From assembly GCF_000744605.1 (NCBI RefSeq), contig NZ_JQMG01000001.1, forward strand, positions 124,001 to 188,000: 64,000 bases of DNA, given 5' to 3'. Shown here piece by piece: positions 1-7,160 of the stretch (the first letter of the stretch is position 1; the number at the start of each line of letters is the position of its first letter). A program made the translations under genes and the position numbers. The notes beneath the pieces were generated by a model, which did not search any database, was not told the origin of the DNA, and saw only the letters and a list, made by a program, of their open reading frames with translations. The DNA is from Methylotenera sp. L2L1 (GTDB lineage: Bacteria; Pseudomonadota; Gammaproteobacteria; Burkholderiales; Methylophilaceae).

Positions 1-1
1 A

Positions 2-541
2 CTAGCTACAAATAAAGAAGCACAAGCGATTGGTGAGCGTTTATTTATGAACAACTGTGCGCTATGTCATGGCTCTGACGCGCATGGCAGTAAAGGCTTT
101 CCTAACTTGACTGATCATGATTGGATTCATGGTGGTAACGCTGAGAAAATCAATGAAACCATCACTAATGGCCGAATTGGCATGATGCCGCCAATGGCAG
201 CAGCCGTTGGCAACGAAGACGACGTTAAAAACTTAGCAAATTATGTGCTTAGCTTATCGTCCAGCAAATATGACAATGCACGTGCAGCGTTAGGTAAAGA
301 GAAATTCGCTGCCTGTGCCGCTTGCCATGGTCAAGATGGCAAAGGTAACCAAGCCGTTGGTGCGCTAAACTTAACAGACAATATTTGGCTACACGGCGCT
401 GGTGAAGAAGCGATTATTAAACGTATCAATCTTGGTGTGGCTAACCAAATGCCTGCGCAGTCAGCTAAATTCTCACCAGAGCAAATCCATGTACTCACTG
501 CTTATGTATGGAGCTTATCTAACAACGCTAGTCTTCAGTAA
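2..541 (+). CDS. ccoP: Cytochrome c oxidase cbb3 subunit III (CcoP), C-terminal part
   Basis: The reading frame is open from the left edge, so the gene starts outside the window; about 179 residues are visible. Two class I cytochrome c domains lie in tandem, each with a CxxCH haem motif (CALCH at 56-70, CAACH at 314-328) and downstream Met-Pro segments (MMPP, QMPAQ) that can supply the axial Met. This tandem di-haem arrangement is that of CcoP, the membrane-anchored electron-entry subunit of the high-affinity cbb3 terminal oxidase. CcoG follows 17 bases later, the normal order of the cco operon, which supports the call. The N-terminal membrane anchor is not visible. Confidence 0.93.
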   Translation, partial: LATNKEAQAIGERLFMNNCALCHGSDAHGSKGFPNLTDHDWIHGGNAEKINETITNGRIGMMPPMAAAVGNEDDVKNLANYVLSLSSSKYDNARAALGKEKFAACAACHGQDGKGNQAVGALNLTDNIWLHGAGEEAIIKRINLGVANQMPAQSAKFSPEQIHVLTAYVWSLSNNASLQ

Positions 542-558
542 AAGTATTATCAACTTAT

Positions 559-2007
559 ATGAAAAGCACTACGCACCCAAAGGTCTCAACAAGCGCATCA
601 AATGCGCCTAGCGATACAGCCGTAATCAACTTGTATGCTGCAGCGGAAAAGATATATCCGCGCAGCACCTTTGGGTTCTTTACTAAATGGCGCTGGGTCT
701 TAATCTGGCTCACGCAAATTGTTTTTTACGGTGTCCCTTGGATTGAATGGGGTAGCCGCCAAGCTTTATTATTTGATTTAGAAGCCAAACGCTTTTATAT
801 CTTTAATCTGGTGCTATACCCGCAAGACCTGATCTACCTCACCGCAATTCTTATCATATCCGCCCTGTCATTATTCCTATTTACCGCAATCGCCGGGCGG
901 TTATGGTGCGGTTATGCTTGCCCACAAACGGTCTACACTGAAATATTTCTTTGGATTGAAGCCAAAATAGAAGGTGACCGTGCCGCGCGTATGAAGTTAG
1001 ATGGTGCAGGCATATCCCGCAAGAAACTCGTTAAAAAAGGCACTAAGCATTTTGTGTGGATTGCGTTTTCCTTATGGACTGGTTTTACATTTGTAGGTTA
1101 CTTCTCGCCAATCCGCGAGTTAAGCACTGCAGCCGCCAACATAAGCCTTGGGCCGTGGGAAACCTTTTGGATTTTATTTTATGGGTTTGCAACATATGGC
1201 AATGCTGGTTTCATGCGCGAACAAGTATGTAAATATATGTGCCCTTACGCACGCTTTCAAAGTGCAATGTTTGACGATGATACCTTGGTCGTCACCTACG
1301 ATGAAGCGCGAGGTGAACCTCGTGGTAGCCGCTCACGTAAGGCTGATCTAACAAGTAATAACTTAGGTTCATGTATCGATTGCAGCATGTGCGTACAGGT
1401 ATGCCCTACTGGTATTGATATCCGTAAAGGATTGCAATATGAGTGTATCGGCTGCGGCGCGTGTGCTGACGTATGCGACACCGTGATGGATAAGATGGGC
1501 TATGCACGCGGACTAATCAAATATTCTACGCAAGCTGCCATCGTCAATGGTTGGTCACATACCCAGATGTTAAAACGCATTTTACGCCCTCGAGTGATGA
1601 TTTATGCAGCCATACTCATTTTGCTATTGGTAACTCTATTAACAAGCTTATGGTTACGCTCTCCATTTAAAGTGGACGTGATTCGTGACCGTGGCGTAAT
1701 GGCACGTTTAGCTGAAGGCGGAATGCTAGAAAATGTCTATCGCCTACAGATTATGAATGCAACCGAATCTACCCAACATTATCAGCTACAAGCTACCGGG
1801 CTAGACCAACTAGTGATTCAGTCAGATGTCTTAGATGCTAATCATACGGTAGTAGTCAATGCGGCTGAGTCACGTGGGGTACCGGTCAGGTTACAGATTC
1901 CTGATGGATCAATGAAGTCAGGTTCACATACCGTGACATTCGAAATTAAAGCTACAGAAAGTGATGCTGTCGTCACCGAGAAGTCAATATTTCTAGTGCC
2001 CAGATAA
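559..2007 (+). CDS. ccoG: Cytochrome c oxidase accessory protein CcoG (FixG/RdxA family)
   Basis: This is a 482-residue polytopic membrane protein carrying a ferredoxin domain, needed for maturation of cbb3 oxidase and linked to copper handling. Visible features in order: several hydrophobic segments, a CGYACPQ motif near residue 116, a YMCPYARFQ motif near 228, two 4Fe-4S clusters' worth of cysteines (CIDCSMCVQVCP from about 272 and CIGCGACADVC from about 296), a further membrane segment, and a C-terminal immunoglobulin-like domain typical of FixG. Length and motif order match the family. It lies immediately downstream of ccoP and is almost certainly co-transcribed with it. Confidence 0.96.
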   Translation: MKSTTHPKVSTSASNAPSDTAVINLYAAAEKIYPRSTFGFFTKWRWVLIWLTQIVFYGVPWIEWGSRQALLFDLEAKRFYIFNLVLYPQDLIYLTAILIISALSLFLFTAIAGRLWCGYACPQTVYTEIFLWIEAKIEGDRAARMKLDGAGISRKKLVKKGTKHFVWIAFSLWTGFTFVGYFSPIRELSTAAANISLGPWETFWILFYGFATYGNAGFMREQVCKYMCPYARFQSAMFDDDTLVVTYDEARGEPRGSRSRKADLTSNNLGSCIDCSMCVQVCPTGIDIRKGLQYECIGCGACADVCDTVMDKMGYARGLIKYSTQAAIVNGWSHTQMLKRILRPRVMIYAAILILLLVTLLTSLWLRSPFKVDVIRDRGVMARLAEGGMLENVYRLQIMNATESTQHYQLQATGLDQLVIQSDVLDANHTVVVNAAESRGVPVRLQIPDGSMKSGSHTVTFEIKATESDAVVTEKSIFLVPR

Positions 2008-2113
2008 CCATGCAGATCGGCATTATTGAAGTGAGAAATCTTGCATCAAGATTAATGGTTACACCAGTATAAATTTATATCAATACAAACAATTGTCTCA
2101 ACCAGAGGTAAAT

Positions 2114-2398
2114 ATGAACAATTTAAACAACCATGACTTAGACACTGAAAACTCATCAAAGGCTTGGTGGCATTATGGCCATATGTGGCTTGTAGTCGGG
2201 GGGCCACTAACTGTCGTCATGGCATCATTCGTCACGCTCTACTTTGCAATTAAAGTACCAGATCCTGTTGTGGATGTAGACTACTATCGCAAAGGCATTG
2301 AAATTAACAAAACATTAGAAGGAAGACACGATGGTTTAGTCCCTGCCATTCAAGGTCGCAACCATGCAGCCACTGGAATAAAGCCTACCCGCCCTTAA
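2114..2398 (+). CDS. FixH-like cbb3 oxidase accessory membrane protein
   Basis: A 94-residue protein with one membrane segment (about residues 18-42, rich in GGPLTVV and FVTLYFAIK) followed by a VDVDYYRKGIEIN stretch, which resembles the 'DDYYKQGLAIN' signature of FixH/CcoH-related proteins. It follows ccoG, where ccoH/fixH normally sits. I prefer the ATG at 2114, with AGAGGT six bases upstream, over a longer TTG start at 2093 that has no ribosome site. CcoH assists assembly of the cbb3 oxidase; this copy is shorter than a full FixH and lacks its long periplasmic domain, so the exact role is inferred from context. Confidence 0.75.
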   Translation: MNNLNNHDLDTENSSKAWWHYGHMWLVVGGPLTVVMASFVTLYFAIKVPDPVVDVDYYRKGIEINKTLEGRHDGLVPAIQGRNHAATGIKPTRP

Positions 2399-2836
2399 TC
2401 ATCAGCTCAGGCAATTAGAAATAACTTAGCCATCACATAGATTGCCTAGAGAGCGACATACCGTTTTCTACATCTTAGTTTCTGACCACTTAAACAAACA
2501 ATTAATCTGGCCTGATTAATTGCATTTACCAACAACATGTTTAACCGTAAACTAATACTTGCACGATTAAACACGTAGCCTACACTATTGAAGCAGTAGC
2601 GTTAACTTAACGCCATGTTGATACGATTATTTATTACTTTTACTCAAATAATACAATCAAAAATCTGCTAATATTGCTTATAAGTTCGATGCATGTCCGC
2701 AACTAAAGATAATTAGTTGATTGCTTACCAATGAGTAACGTAAGGAGCTGAGCTTCATCATGGCACGTACGGGTAAATTTCCAACTAAAGCAGCGCTTAC
2801 AATAACTTTATTGTTATGTGAGCACTTTCCACGGTC
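2399..2836. other. 438-base intergenic stretch between the cco genes and ackA
   Basis: No convincing gene is visible here. It contains a perfect 9-base dyad at 2499-2522 (listed separately) and a 29-codon open frame at 2760-2849 that overlaps the start of the acetate kinase gene and has AAGGAG twelve bases upstream. TTGAT half sites of FNR type occur near 2620 and 2717 but neither has a matching ATCAA half. The length suggests a promoter region for ackA and the UspA gene. Confidence 0.5.
2499..2522. repeat. Perfect dyad CAATTAATC-N6-GATTAATTG
   Basis: Two 9-base arms pair perfectly around a TGGCCT centre. It lies about 100 bases after the last cco gene and about 315 bases before ackA. No T-tract follows, so a simple intrinsic terminator is unlikely; a dimeric regulator's operator or an RNA stem are alternatives. 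Confidence 0.55.
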
Positions 2837-3958
2837 ATGGCAATGCTAAACACCCTCGCCATTAACTGTGGCTCATACAGCCTCAGAGCCAGTTTATTCT
2901 TGGCAGATGGTCAACGTATCAATTTCTTCTATCGCCAGCCTCTCAATCAAACACATGACAATCACCACGCAAAACTCTTTGAATGCCTATTAGATGACCT
3001 AGCAGTAGCGCTCGCTGATTACGCCTCGTCTACAGAAAAACATACGCTATTAATTGGCCACCGTTTTGTGCATAGCGGTGATATCGCCGAAACCGCTAGA
3101 CTGATTGATGCTGATGAACGCATGCGGCTTGAAAGCATTACACACTTAGCGCCGTTCCACATACCAAGTAATCTTCTAGGCGTGGATATTTGCACTAAAA
3201 CATTTGCGCATTTATTTAAATTAGTTCAAGTGGCATGTTTTGACACCGCCTTTCATCACACACTATCAGAACTAGCCTACCGCCTACCCATACCAAAAGC
3301 TCTTGATTACAGACGCTACGGCTTTCATGGGCTAAATTACGCAAATATTACAAGGCAACTCCCTCAACACCTTGGCAAGACAGCAAATGGTCGCATTGTC
3401 ATTGCACATCTAGGCAGTAGTGCCAGCCTATGCCTCATTAAAAACCTACACGCTATTGATACCAGCATGAGCTACTCCCCTGCCAGTGGCATTCCGATGG
3501 GAACACGCAGCGGAGATATTGATCCAGGCGTCATGTTAGAGCTAACAAAGCATTATGATTATCATGCGCTATCAGCACTTGTTTATCAAAAAATGGGCTT
3601 ATTAGCACTTTCAAATGGCGAAAGTAGCGACATGGCGACACTGATTGCAAGTAATAGCGACCATGCCAAGTTTGCAATTGCTTTTTTTACAAGACAAGTG
3701 AGAGCGACAATAGGTGCATACGCAGCTAAAGTAGGCGGCCTTGATGCCATCGTCTTTACAGGCGGCATTGGAGAAAACTCAGCACTAGTGCGCACGATGA
3801 TTTGTGAGCATCTTGAATTTATGGGGTTCAAGCTAGATTCTGATAAAAATGAACAGCATGCAACCCTGTTAAACAGCACAGATTCAAAACCTATTTTGAT
3901 GATTCCAGCCGATGAGGAAGCAGAGATTGCTAGATTAACCCATAGTTTCGGTCATTAA
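2837..3958 (+). CDS. ackA: Acetate kinase (divergent)
   Basis: A 373-residue protein of the acetate/propionate kinase family, interconverting acetyl phosphate + ADP and acetate + ATP in the cytoplasm. Conserved motifs: NCGSYS at the N-terminus, GHRFVHSGD (substrate Arg), FDTAFH (catalytic Asp), YRRYGFHG (His), MGTRSGDIDPG (catalytic Arg) and ADEEAEIA (metal Glu) near the end. It is shorter than the usual ~400 residues, and some loops differ from the common form: AHLGSSAS where AHLGNGAS is usual, and PFHIP where PLHNP is usual. No phosphotransacetylase or phosphoketolase gene lies beside it. The start could be ATG 2837 or the in-frame ATG 2843. A UspA gene follows 39 bases later and is probably co-transcribed. 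Confidence 0.88.
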   Translation: MAMLNTLAINCGSYSLRASLFLADGQRINFFYRQPLNQTHDNHHAKLFECLLDDLAVALADYASSTEKHTLLIGHRFVHSGDIAETARLIDADERMRLESITHLAPFHIPSNLLGVDICTKTFAHLFKLVQVACFDTAFHHTLSELAYRLPIPKALDYRRYGFHGLNYANITRQLPQHLGKTANGRIVIAHLGSSASLCLIKNLHAIDTSMSYSPASGIPMGTRSGDIDPGVMLELTKHYDYHALSALVYQKMGLLALSNGESSDMATLIASNSDHAKFAIAFFTRQVRATIGAYAAKVGGLDAIVFTGGIGENSALVRTMICEHLEFMGFKLDSDKNEQHATLLNSTDSKPILMIPADEEAEIARLTHSFGH

Positions 3959-3997
3959 GTTTAAGTCATTAAGTTCCGCTATATTGAGGAGAGTAAC

Positions 3998-4885
3998 ATG
4001 CACCCCATTCGCCATGTAATTGCAGGTACTGATTTTTCAGCGGAAGCAGACTTGGCAGTCAATCGTGCTGCCTTAATTTGCAAAGGACTGGGTGCCAAAC
4101 TGCATCTTATCCATGTGGTACATCCACTTGATTTATACGCAGGCTCTGAGCTTTCCTTCAGCTTTCAAACCCACTATCAGCAAGCACAACAAGAGATAGT
4201 CAAAACACAAATTGACACATTGGCATTTAAATTAAGAGAACAGTTTAATATCGCGGTAGAGGCAGTAACCCGCATAGGCCGTGCGCACACTGAAATATCG
4301 CATTACGCTGACCAAGTCCATGCCAGCCTAATTGTGACAGGTGCGCAAGGGCAGCACACTTTAGTCGAAAAATTATTGGGCTCGACCAGTTCACGGCTCA
4401 TGGCAGTTTCAAAATGCTCAATCTTGATTGTTAAAAACAAAGATAACTCAACACCGCCATACCGTCATGTTATCGCAGCAGTAAATTTCTTAGCTGGTGC
4501 AGAAAATGTACCCGCCATGACACGCACCATTGCCCCCGATGCCCAAATTGAAGGCTTGCTGATATTTGACACCAATCAGGAGGCACATATGTATAAAGCT
4601 GGGATGAATGAAACACTCTTGCAACAATACCGTACTCAAGCACTAGCAGATGCAGACCGTAGGTTAAGTGCCATCTTTAATGAACAAGCACTCGGTAAAA
4701 AAGTATCAAGAACAATACTTTCTGGCTACCCATCGCAAAGCATTTGCAACCATGCAGAAACACAACATGCGGATTTAATCACACTTGGTAAAAATGAAAA
4801 AAGTGGTCTTGAAAACTGGCTACTTGGTAGCGTTAGTAAAGGCGTTGCTTATTCAGCAACATGTGATGTACTGCTCACTAACTAA
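3998..4885 (+). CDS. Tandem-domain universal stress protein (UspA family)
   Basis: A 295-residue cytoplasmic protein made of two UspA domains (about 1-145 and 150-295). Domain 1 ends with the nucleotide-binding pattern G-x2-G-x9-G-S (GAQG, then LLGSTSS). Domain 2 has GKNE and LLGSVS, so the second glycine of the pattern is replaced by Glu and only the first domain keeps a canonical ATP site. The start has GAGGAG upstream. Tandem Usp proteins are commonly induced by low oxygen, redox change or starvation. Pairing with acetate kinase next to cbb3 oxidase genes fits a microaerobic role, which is an inference. Confidence 0.92.
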   Translation: MHPIRHVIAGTDFSAEADLAVNRAALICKGLGAKLHLIHVVHPLDLYAGSELSFSFQTHYQQAQQEIVKTQIDTLAFKLREQFNIAVEAVTRIGRAHTEISHYADQVHASLIVTGAQGQHTLVEKLLGSTSSRLMAVSKCSILIVKNKDNSTPPYRHVIAAVNFLAGAENVPAMTRTIAPDAQIEGLLIFDTNQEAHMYKAGMNETLLQQYRTQALADADRRLSAIFNEQALGKKVSRTILSGYPSQSICNHAETQHADLITLGKNEKSGLENWLLGSVSKGVAYSATCDVLLTN

Positions 4886-5134
4886 AATATGACTATATGT
4901 AATCTAGGATTAGAATTCAACTTAAGTAGATAATGCACAACTGTCCCTTTGTGTGCAAAACTTGGTTGGATTGGGAAAGGAATTATGTACTCTCAGTAAA
5001 TAACATCACCCAAAGTGTACTCAACTTAAAACAAGTTGCGTCCCTACTTGCAGTTTATTACTATACAAACAGAGCAATACTTAACTATAAGATTTAAAAA
5101 GAAAAATAACATGTCAAAATCAACATCCACAATG
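4886..5134. other. Intergenic region before the HEPN island
   Basis: AT-rich non-coding DNA, forming with the next two entries a 311-base gap. Apart from a weak 6-base stem near 5022-5038, nothing recognisable was seen. It may hold the boundary of the accessory segment that begins with the hairpin at 5135. Confidence 0.4.
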
Positions 5135-5166
5135 TTATTACACGGACGCGTGCGTCCGCGTAATAA
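5135..5166. repeat. 15-base inverted repeat / strong hairpin upstream of the HEPN gene
   Basis: TTATTACACGGACGC (5135-5149) faces GCGTCCGCGTAATAA (5152-5166) across a 2-base centre with one mismatch. The GC-rich core contrasts with the AT-rich surroundings. It ends 30 bases before the GTG start of the HEPN gene, a suitable position for an operator, a 5' UTR hairpin or the scar of a mobile junction. Confidence 0.7.
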
Positions 5167-5196
5167 TTATTATGCCTCATTTTCAGGAGCCGTGCG

Positions 5197-5856
5197 GTGA
5201 TTAAGCATTTAGAGAAGCGCTTTAATGAGTTGGTTGCGCAAGCAGATGGAGTCGCTGCTACAAAACAGACAAAGTACAGCTCGTACTCTGGCTCGTACGA
5301 AGAAGTTGATAGAGACCAATTGCTGGGCTGGTGCGTCAAAGCACGAAGCTTACTTGCCTCTGCATGCGGCCGGGAATCTGAGCACTTCAAGTCATTTATG
5401 GAAGCCGAAGAACCTCTTTCTTTCGAAAGCAACCCAACCAGACTAAGCCGTCTGAGGTCCGTTTTCCTTGCTGCCAAAGAGGACTTTGAAGGCGGGTATC
5501 TTTTGTCTGTTCGTAATCTGGTTCAAGCAGAGCTTTTCTCAACGGAACTTGAGCAGGCTCGCGAACTTCTGGCCGCAGGTTATCACATCCCAGCGGCGGT
5601 CATTTGTGGCGTAGTCCTTGAAACAAACCTACGTGGCTTGTGTGAAGCGCGTAGCTTGGCTACGGGAAAGCTGGACAAAATGAACGCCGACCTTGCGAAG
5701 GATGGACAATACAACTCACTTGTCCAGAAAAGGATTACGGCACTAGCCGCCATCCGGAATAGTGCCGCTCATGGAAAATCAGCCGAATTCGATGCTGCCA
5801 ATGTGCGTTCTATGATTGAAGAAGTTGAAAAACTTGTTGCCGATTGGCTCTCGTGA
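5197..5856 (+). CDS. HEPN-domain protein (DUF4145-like), possible RNase
   Basis: I do not recognise a named family member. The 219-residue protein is soluble, with a variable N-terminal half and a helical C-terminal half containing AAVICGVVLETNLRGLC and then R187-N-S-A-A-H192-G. The latter is the Rx4-6H motif of HEPN domains, a metal-independent RNase site when intact. It starts with GTG at 5197, with AGGAG seven bases upstream. Base composition and codon choice are visibly more GC-rich than the flanking genes, suggesting transfer. No partner nucleotidyltransferase (MNT) antitoxin is adjacent. An antisense ORF over its 5' half is a shadow. It could be a toxin, a defence effector or a non-catalytic scaffold. 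Confidence 0.72.
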   Translation: MIKHLEKRFNELVAQADGVAATKQTKYSSYSGSYEEVDRDQLLGWCVKARSLLASACGRESEHFKSFMEAEEPLSFESNPTRLSRLRSVFLAAKEDFEGGYLLSVRNLVQAELFSTELEQARELLAAGYHIPAAVICGVVLETNLRGLCEARSLATGKLDKMNADLAKDGQYNSLVQKRITALAAIRNSAAHGKSAEFDAANVRSMIEEVEKLVADWLS

Positions 5857-5871
5857 GCGAGGCGCAATGAG

Positions 5872-5941
5872 GCACAACCCTGTGGTCAGCCGGACACTGT
5901 GCGATAGAGCCGTGCAACGCCGGTTACCTTGAACGTAGGGC
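5872..5941 (+). other. Integron attC-like imperfect dyad after the HEPN gene
   Basis: The segment starts 16 bases after the stop codon. Its ends read GCACAAC (5872-5878; attC R'' consensus RYYYAAC, one mismatch) and GTAGGGC (5935-5941; R' consensus GTTRRRY, one mismatch). Inner boxes GGTCAGCCGG and CCGGTTACC can pair with an unpaired extra base, as in attC L boxes. The 70-base length is within the attC range. The two R boxes pair only 5 of 7, so if this is an attC it is decayed. No integrase or second attC is in the window. Confidence 0.35.
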
Positions 5942-5960
5942 ATTCATGGCTGGTCAGCCC

Positions 5961-6041
5961 TGTAGGGTGGGTCACTTGTGACCCACGCGCTGCAATTGTG
6001 GAGTTTGTCACTTCTGTGTGGGGTTAAAACCCAACCCTACA
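5961..6041. repeat. 81-base MITE/REP-like palindromic element
   Basis: The element runs from TGTAGGGTGGGT to ACCCAACCCTACA; these ends are near-perfect inverted repeats. Two smaller hairpins lie inside: GGGTCACTTGTGACCC at 5969-5984 and GGGTTAAAACCC at 6021-6032. Such TGTAGGGTGGG...CCCTACA units are a familiar kind of dispersed intergenic repeat in proteobacteria. Only this copy is visible in the window. Confidence 0.65.
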
Positions 6042-6180
6042 AAAGTCGCCACCATACCAGACATATCAATGCAGTTATTGACTCGCTATCATTGCTACTT
6101 GACTTAGGCACCGTAGGCTTCTCTTCTAATACAAATAACGATGAGCGCTCACATCTATATTTAGCGTGTGTCATATGACC

Positions 6181-6219
6181 CATCATACAAGTTACACAGA
6201 CAAGCTGTCTGTCATGATG
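6181..6219 (-). repeat. Nested stem-loop downstream of the radical SAM gene
   Basis: CATCAT (6181-6186) pairs with ATGATG (6214-6219), and inside it ACAGACA (6196-6202) pairs perfectly with TGTCTGT (6206-6212) around AGC. It follows the end of the minus-strand gene that stops at 6250. No U-tract follows on that strand, so if it ends transcription it does so weakly or with Rho. Confidence 0.45.
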
Positions 6220-6249
6220 CTTTAAACAGCGGCGGCTACACCAATTGAG

Positions 6250-7098
6250 CTAAGGGCTCACGTACACAGTGATGCCGCACTCTCTGATACGCTGCGCCAA
6301 GGCTTCTAGCCATTCAGCTGGTAAGCGTGACAACCTATCCACTTCAGCTTGCTCTGAACGGCGCGCAAGCCCATAAAGATGCACGCCTTTAATTACATCC
6401 TTTGCCTGGCTAATCAATGCCAGATAATCGCTGATATCGGCCTCGCTTGGCGGCACGCCATCTAACGAGAACATGCAGGTTTGTATAAAGGTTGGGCAAG
6501 CCATCGCACATTGCCTAAGGCGCTGTAGGTGGCTCTCTGGGTTTAAATTAACGTCATTCACACGCGCAATTGCGGCTTTAGAGCCGCCATCCACTTTAAA
6601 CCAAACTTCGCCATTTAGTGTTGCCAGATGCTTCATGCTCTCCAGTACTAAAGGCTTATCCATCAAACTGCCGTTGGTGATAAGTCGCACTTTAATTTTG
6701 CCTAGTAGCCCAAAATCACGTAGCACGCTCTCCACCAATGTCAGCACTTGTGGGAATTCTTTTGCACTGGTTGGCTCACCATTGCCAGAGAATGCAATAT
6801 CTTGAAGCTGACGGTCGCCTTCTTGGACATGGCGTTGCATAAAATCACCATGCAGCACATCATGAAGAAACGCTCTCAACTCCTGCTCTAAAACATCCAG
6901 TTCAATAGCTGGAGGTGTGCCCCGGGTAAGATTAGGCACATTGCAATAAATACAGCGCCAGTTACAGGCATTATTAACATTAAGATTGATACCGACAGAT
7001 ACGCCACCCGCACGTCGTGAAATAACCGGATAAATATACTTAAGCCCGATGACATCTCGGTTATGGTCGGTGGTGGTTAGATGAATTTTTGTGGTCAT
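6250..7098 (-). CDS. Radical SAM protein (COG0731-like)
   Basis: A 282-residue radical S-adenosylmethionine enzyme. The cluster-binding CxxxCxxC reads CNWRCIYC within about 60 residues of the start, followed by the glycine-rich AFSGNGEPT region typical of the superfamily's SAM site. The overall pattern (RRAGGVSVGINLN before the cysteines) resembles the COG0731 group of uncharacterised iron-sulfur oxidoreductases, and the substrate cannot be told. I place the start at ATG 7098; the longer TTG start at 7125 adds 9 residues and has no ribosome site. Its last codons and stop run into a short tRNA D-arm-like sequence (see findings). The adjacent fnr on the same strand lies 62 bases upstream. Confidence 0.85.
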   Translation of the reverse strand: MTTKIHLTTTDHNRDVIGLKYIYPVISRRAGGVSVGINLNVNNACNWRCIYCNVPNLTRGTPPAIELDVLEQELRAFLHDVLHGDFMQRHVQEGDRQLQDIAFSGNGEPTSAKEFPQVLTLVESVLRDFGLLGKIKVRLITNGSLMDKPLVLESMKHLATLNGEVWFKVDGGSKAAIARVNDVNLNPESHLQRLRQCAMACPTFIQTCMFSLDGVPPSEADISDYLALISQAKDVIKGVHLYGLARRSEQAEVDRLSRLPAEWLEALAQRIRECGITVYVSP

Positions 7099-7160
7099 GC
7101 AGGAATCATTACTTTTAAATAGCAAATGACTTAAAACTCGTCATTAAAATACGTGAGGCT

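Noticed and set aside
402-611. 69-residue ORF across the ccoP-ccoG junction
   Set aside because: A shadow frame over two strong genes.
2612-2735. FNR-like TTGAT half sites before ackA
   Set aside because: Two TTGAT halves occur, but neither has an ATCAA partner at four-base spacing.
5094-5477. 127-residue ORF antisense to the HEPN gene
   Set aside because: It overlaps the 5' half of a gene with a clear domain and ribosome site; its composition is that of a shadow frame and its start is inside the real gene.
5978-6178. 66-residue ORF in the repeat region
   Set aside because: It starts inside the MITE-like element and has no recognisable protein features.
5857-6249. Search for an integron integrase or second attC
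   Set aside because: No integrase-like frame and no second attC-like site is visible, so no integron is called; only the single attC-like dyad is listed.
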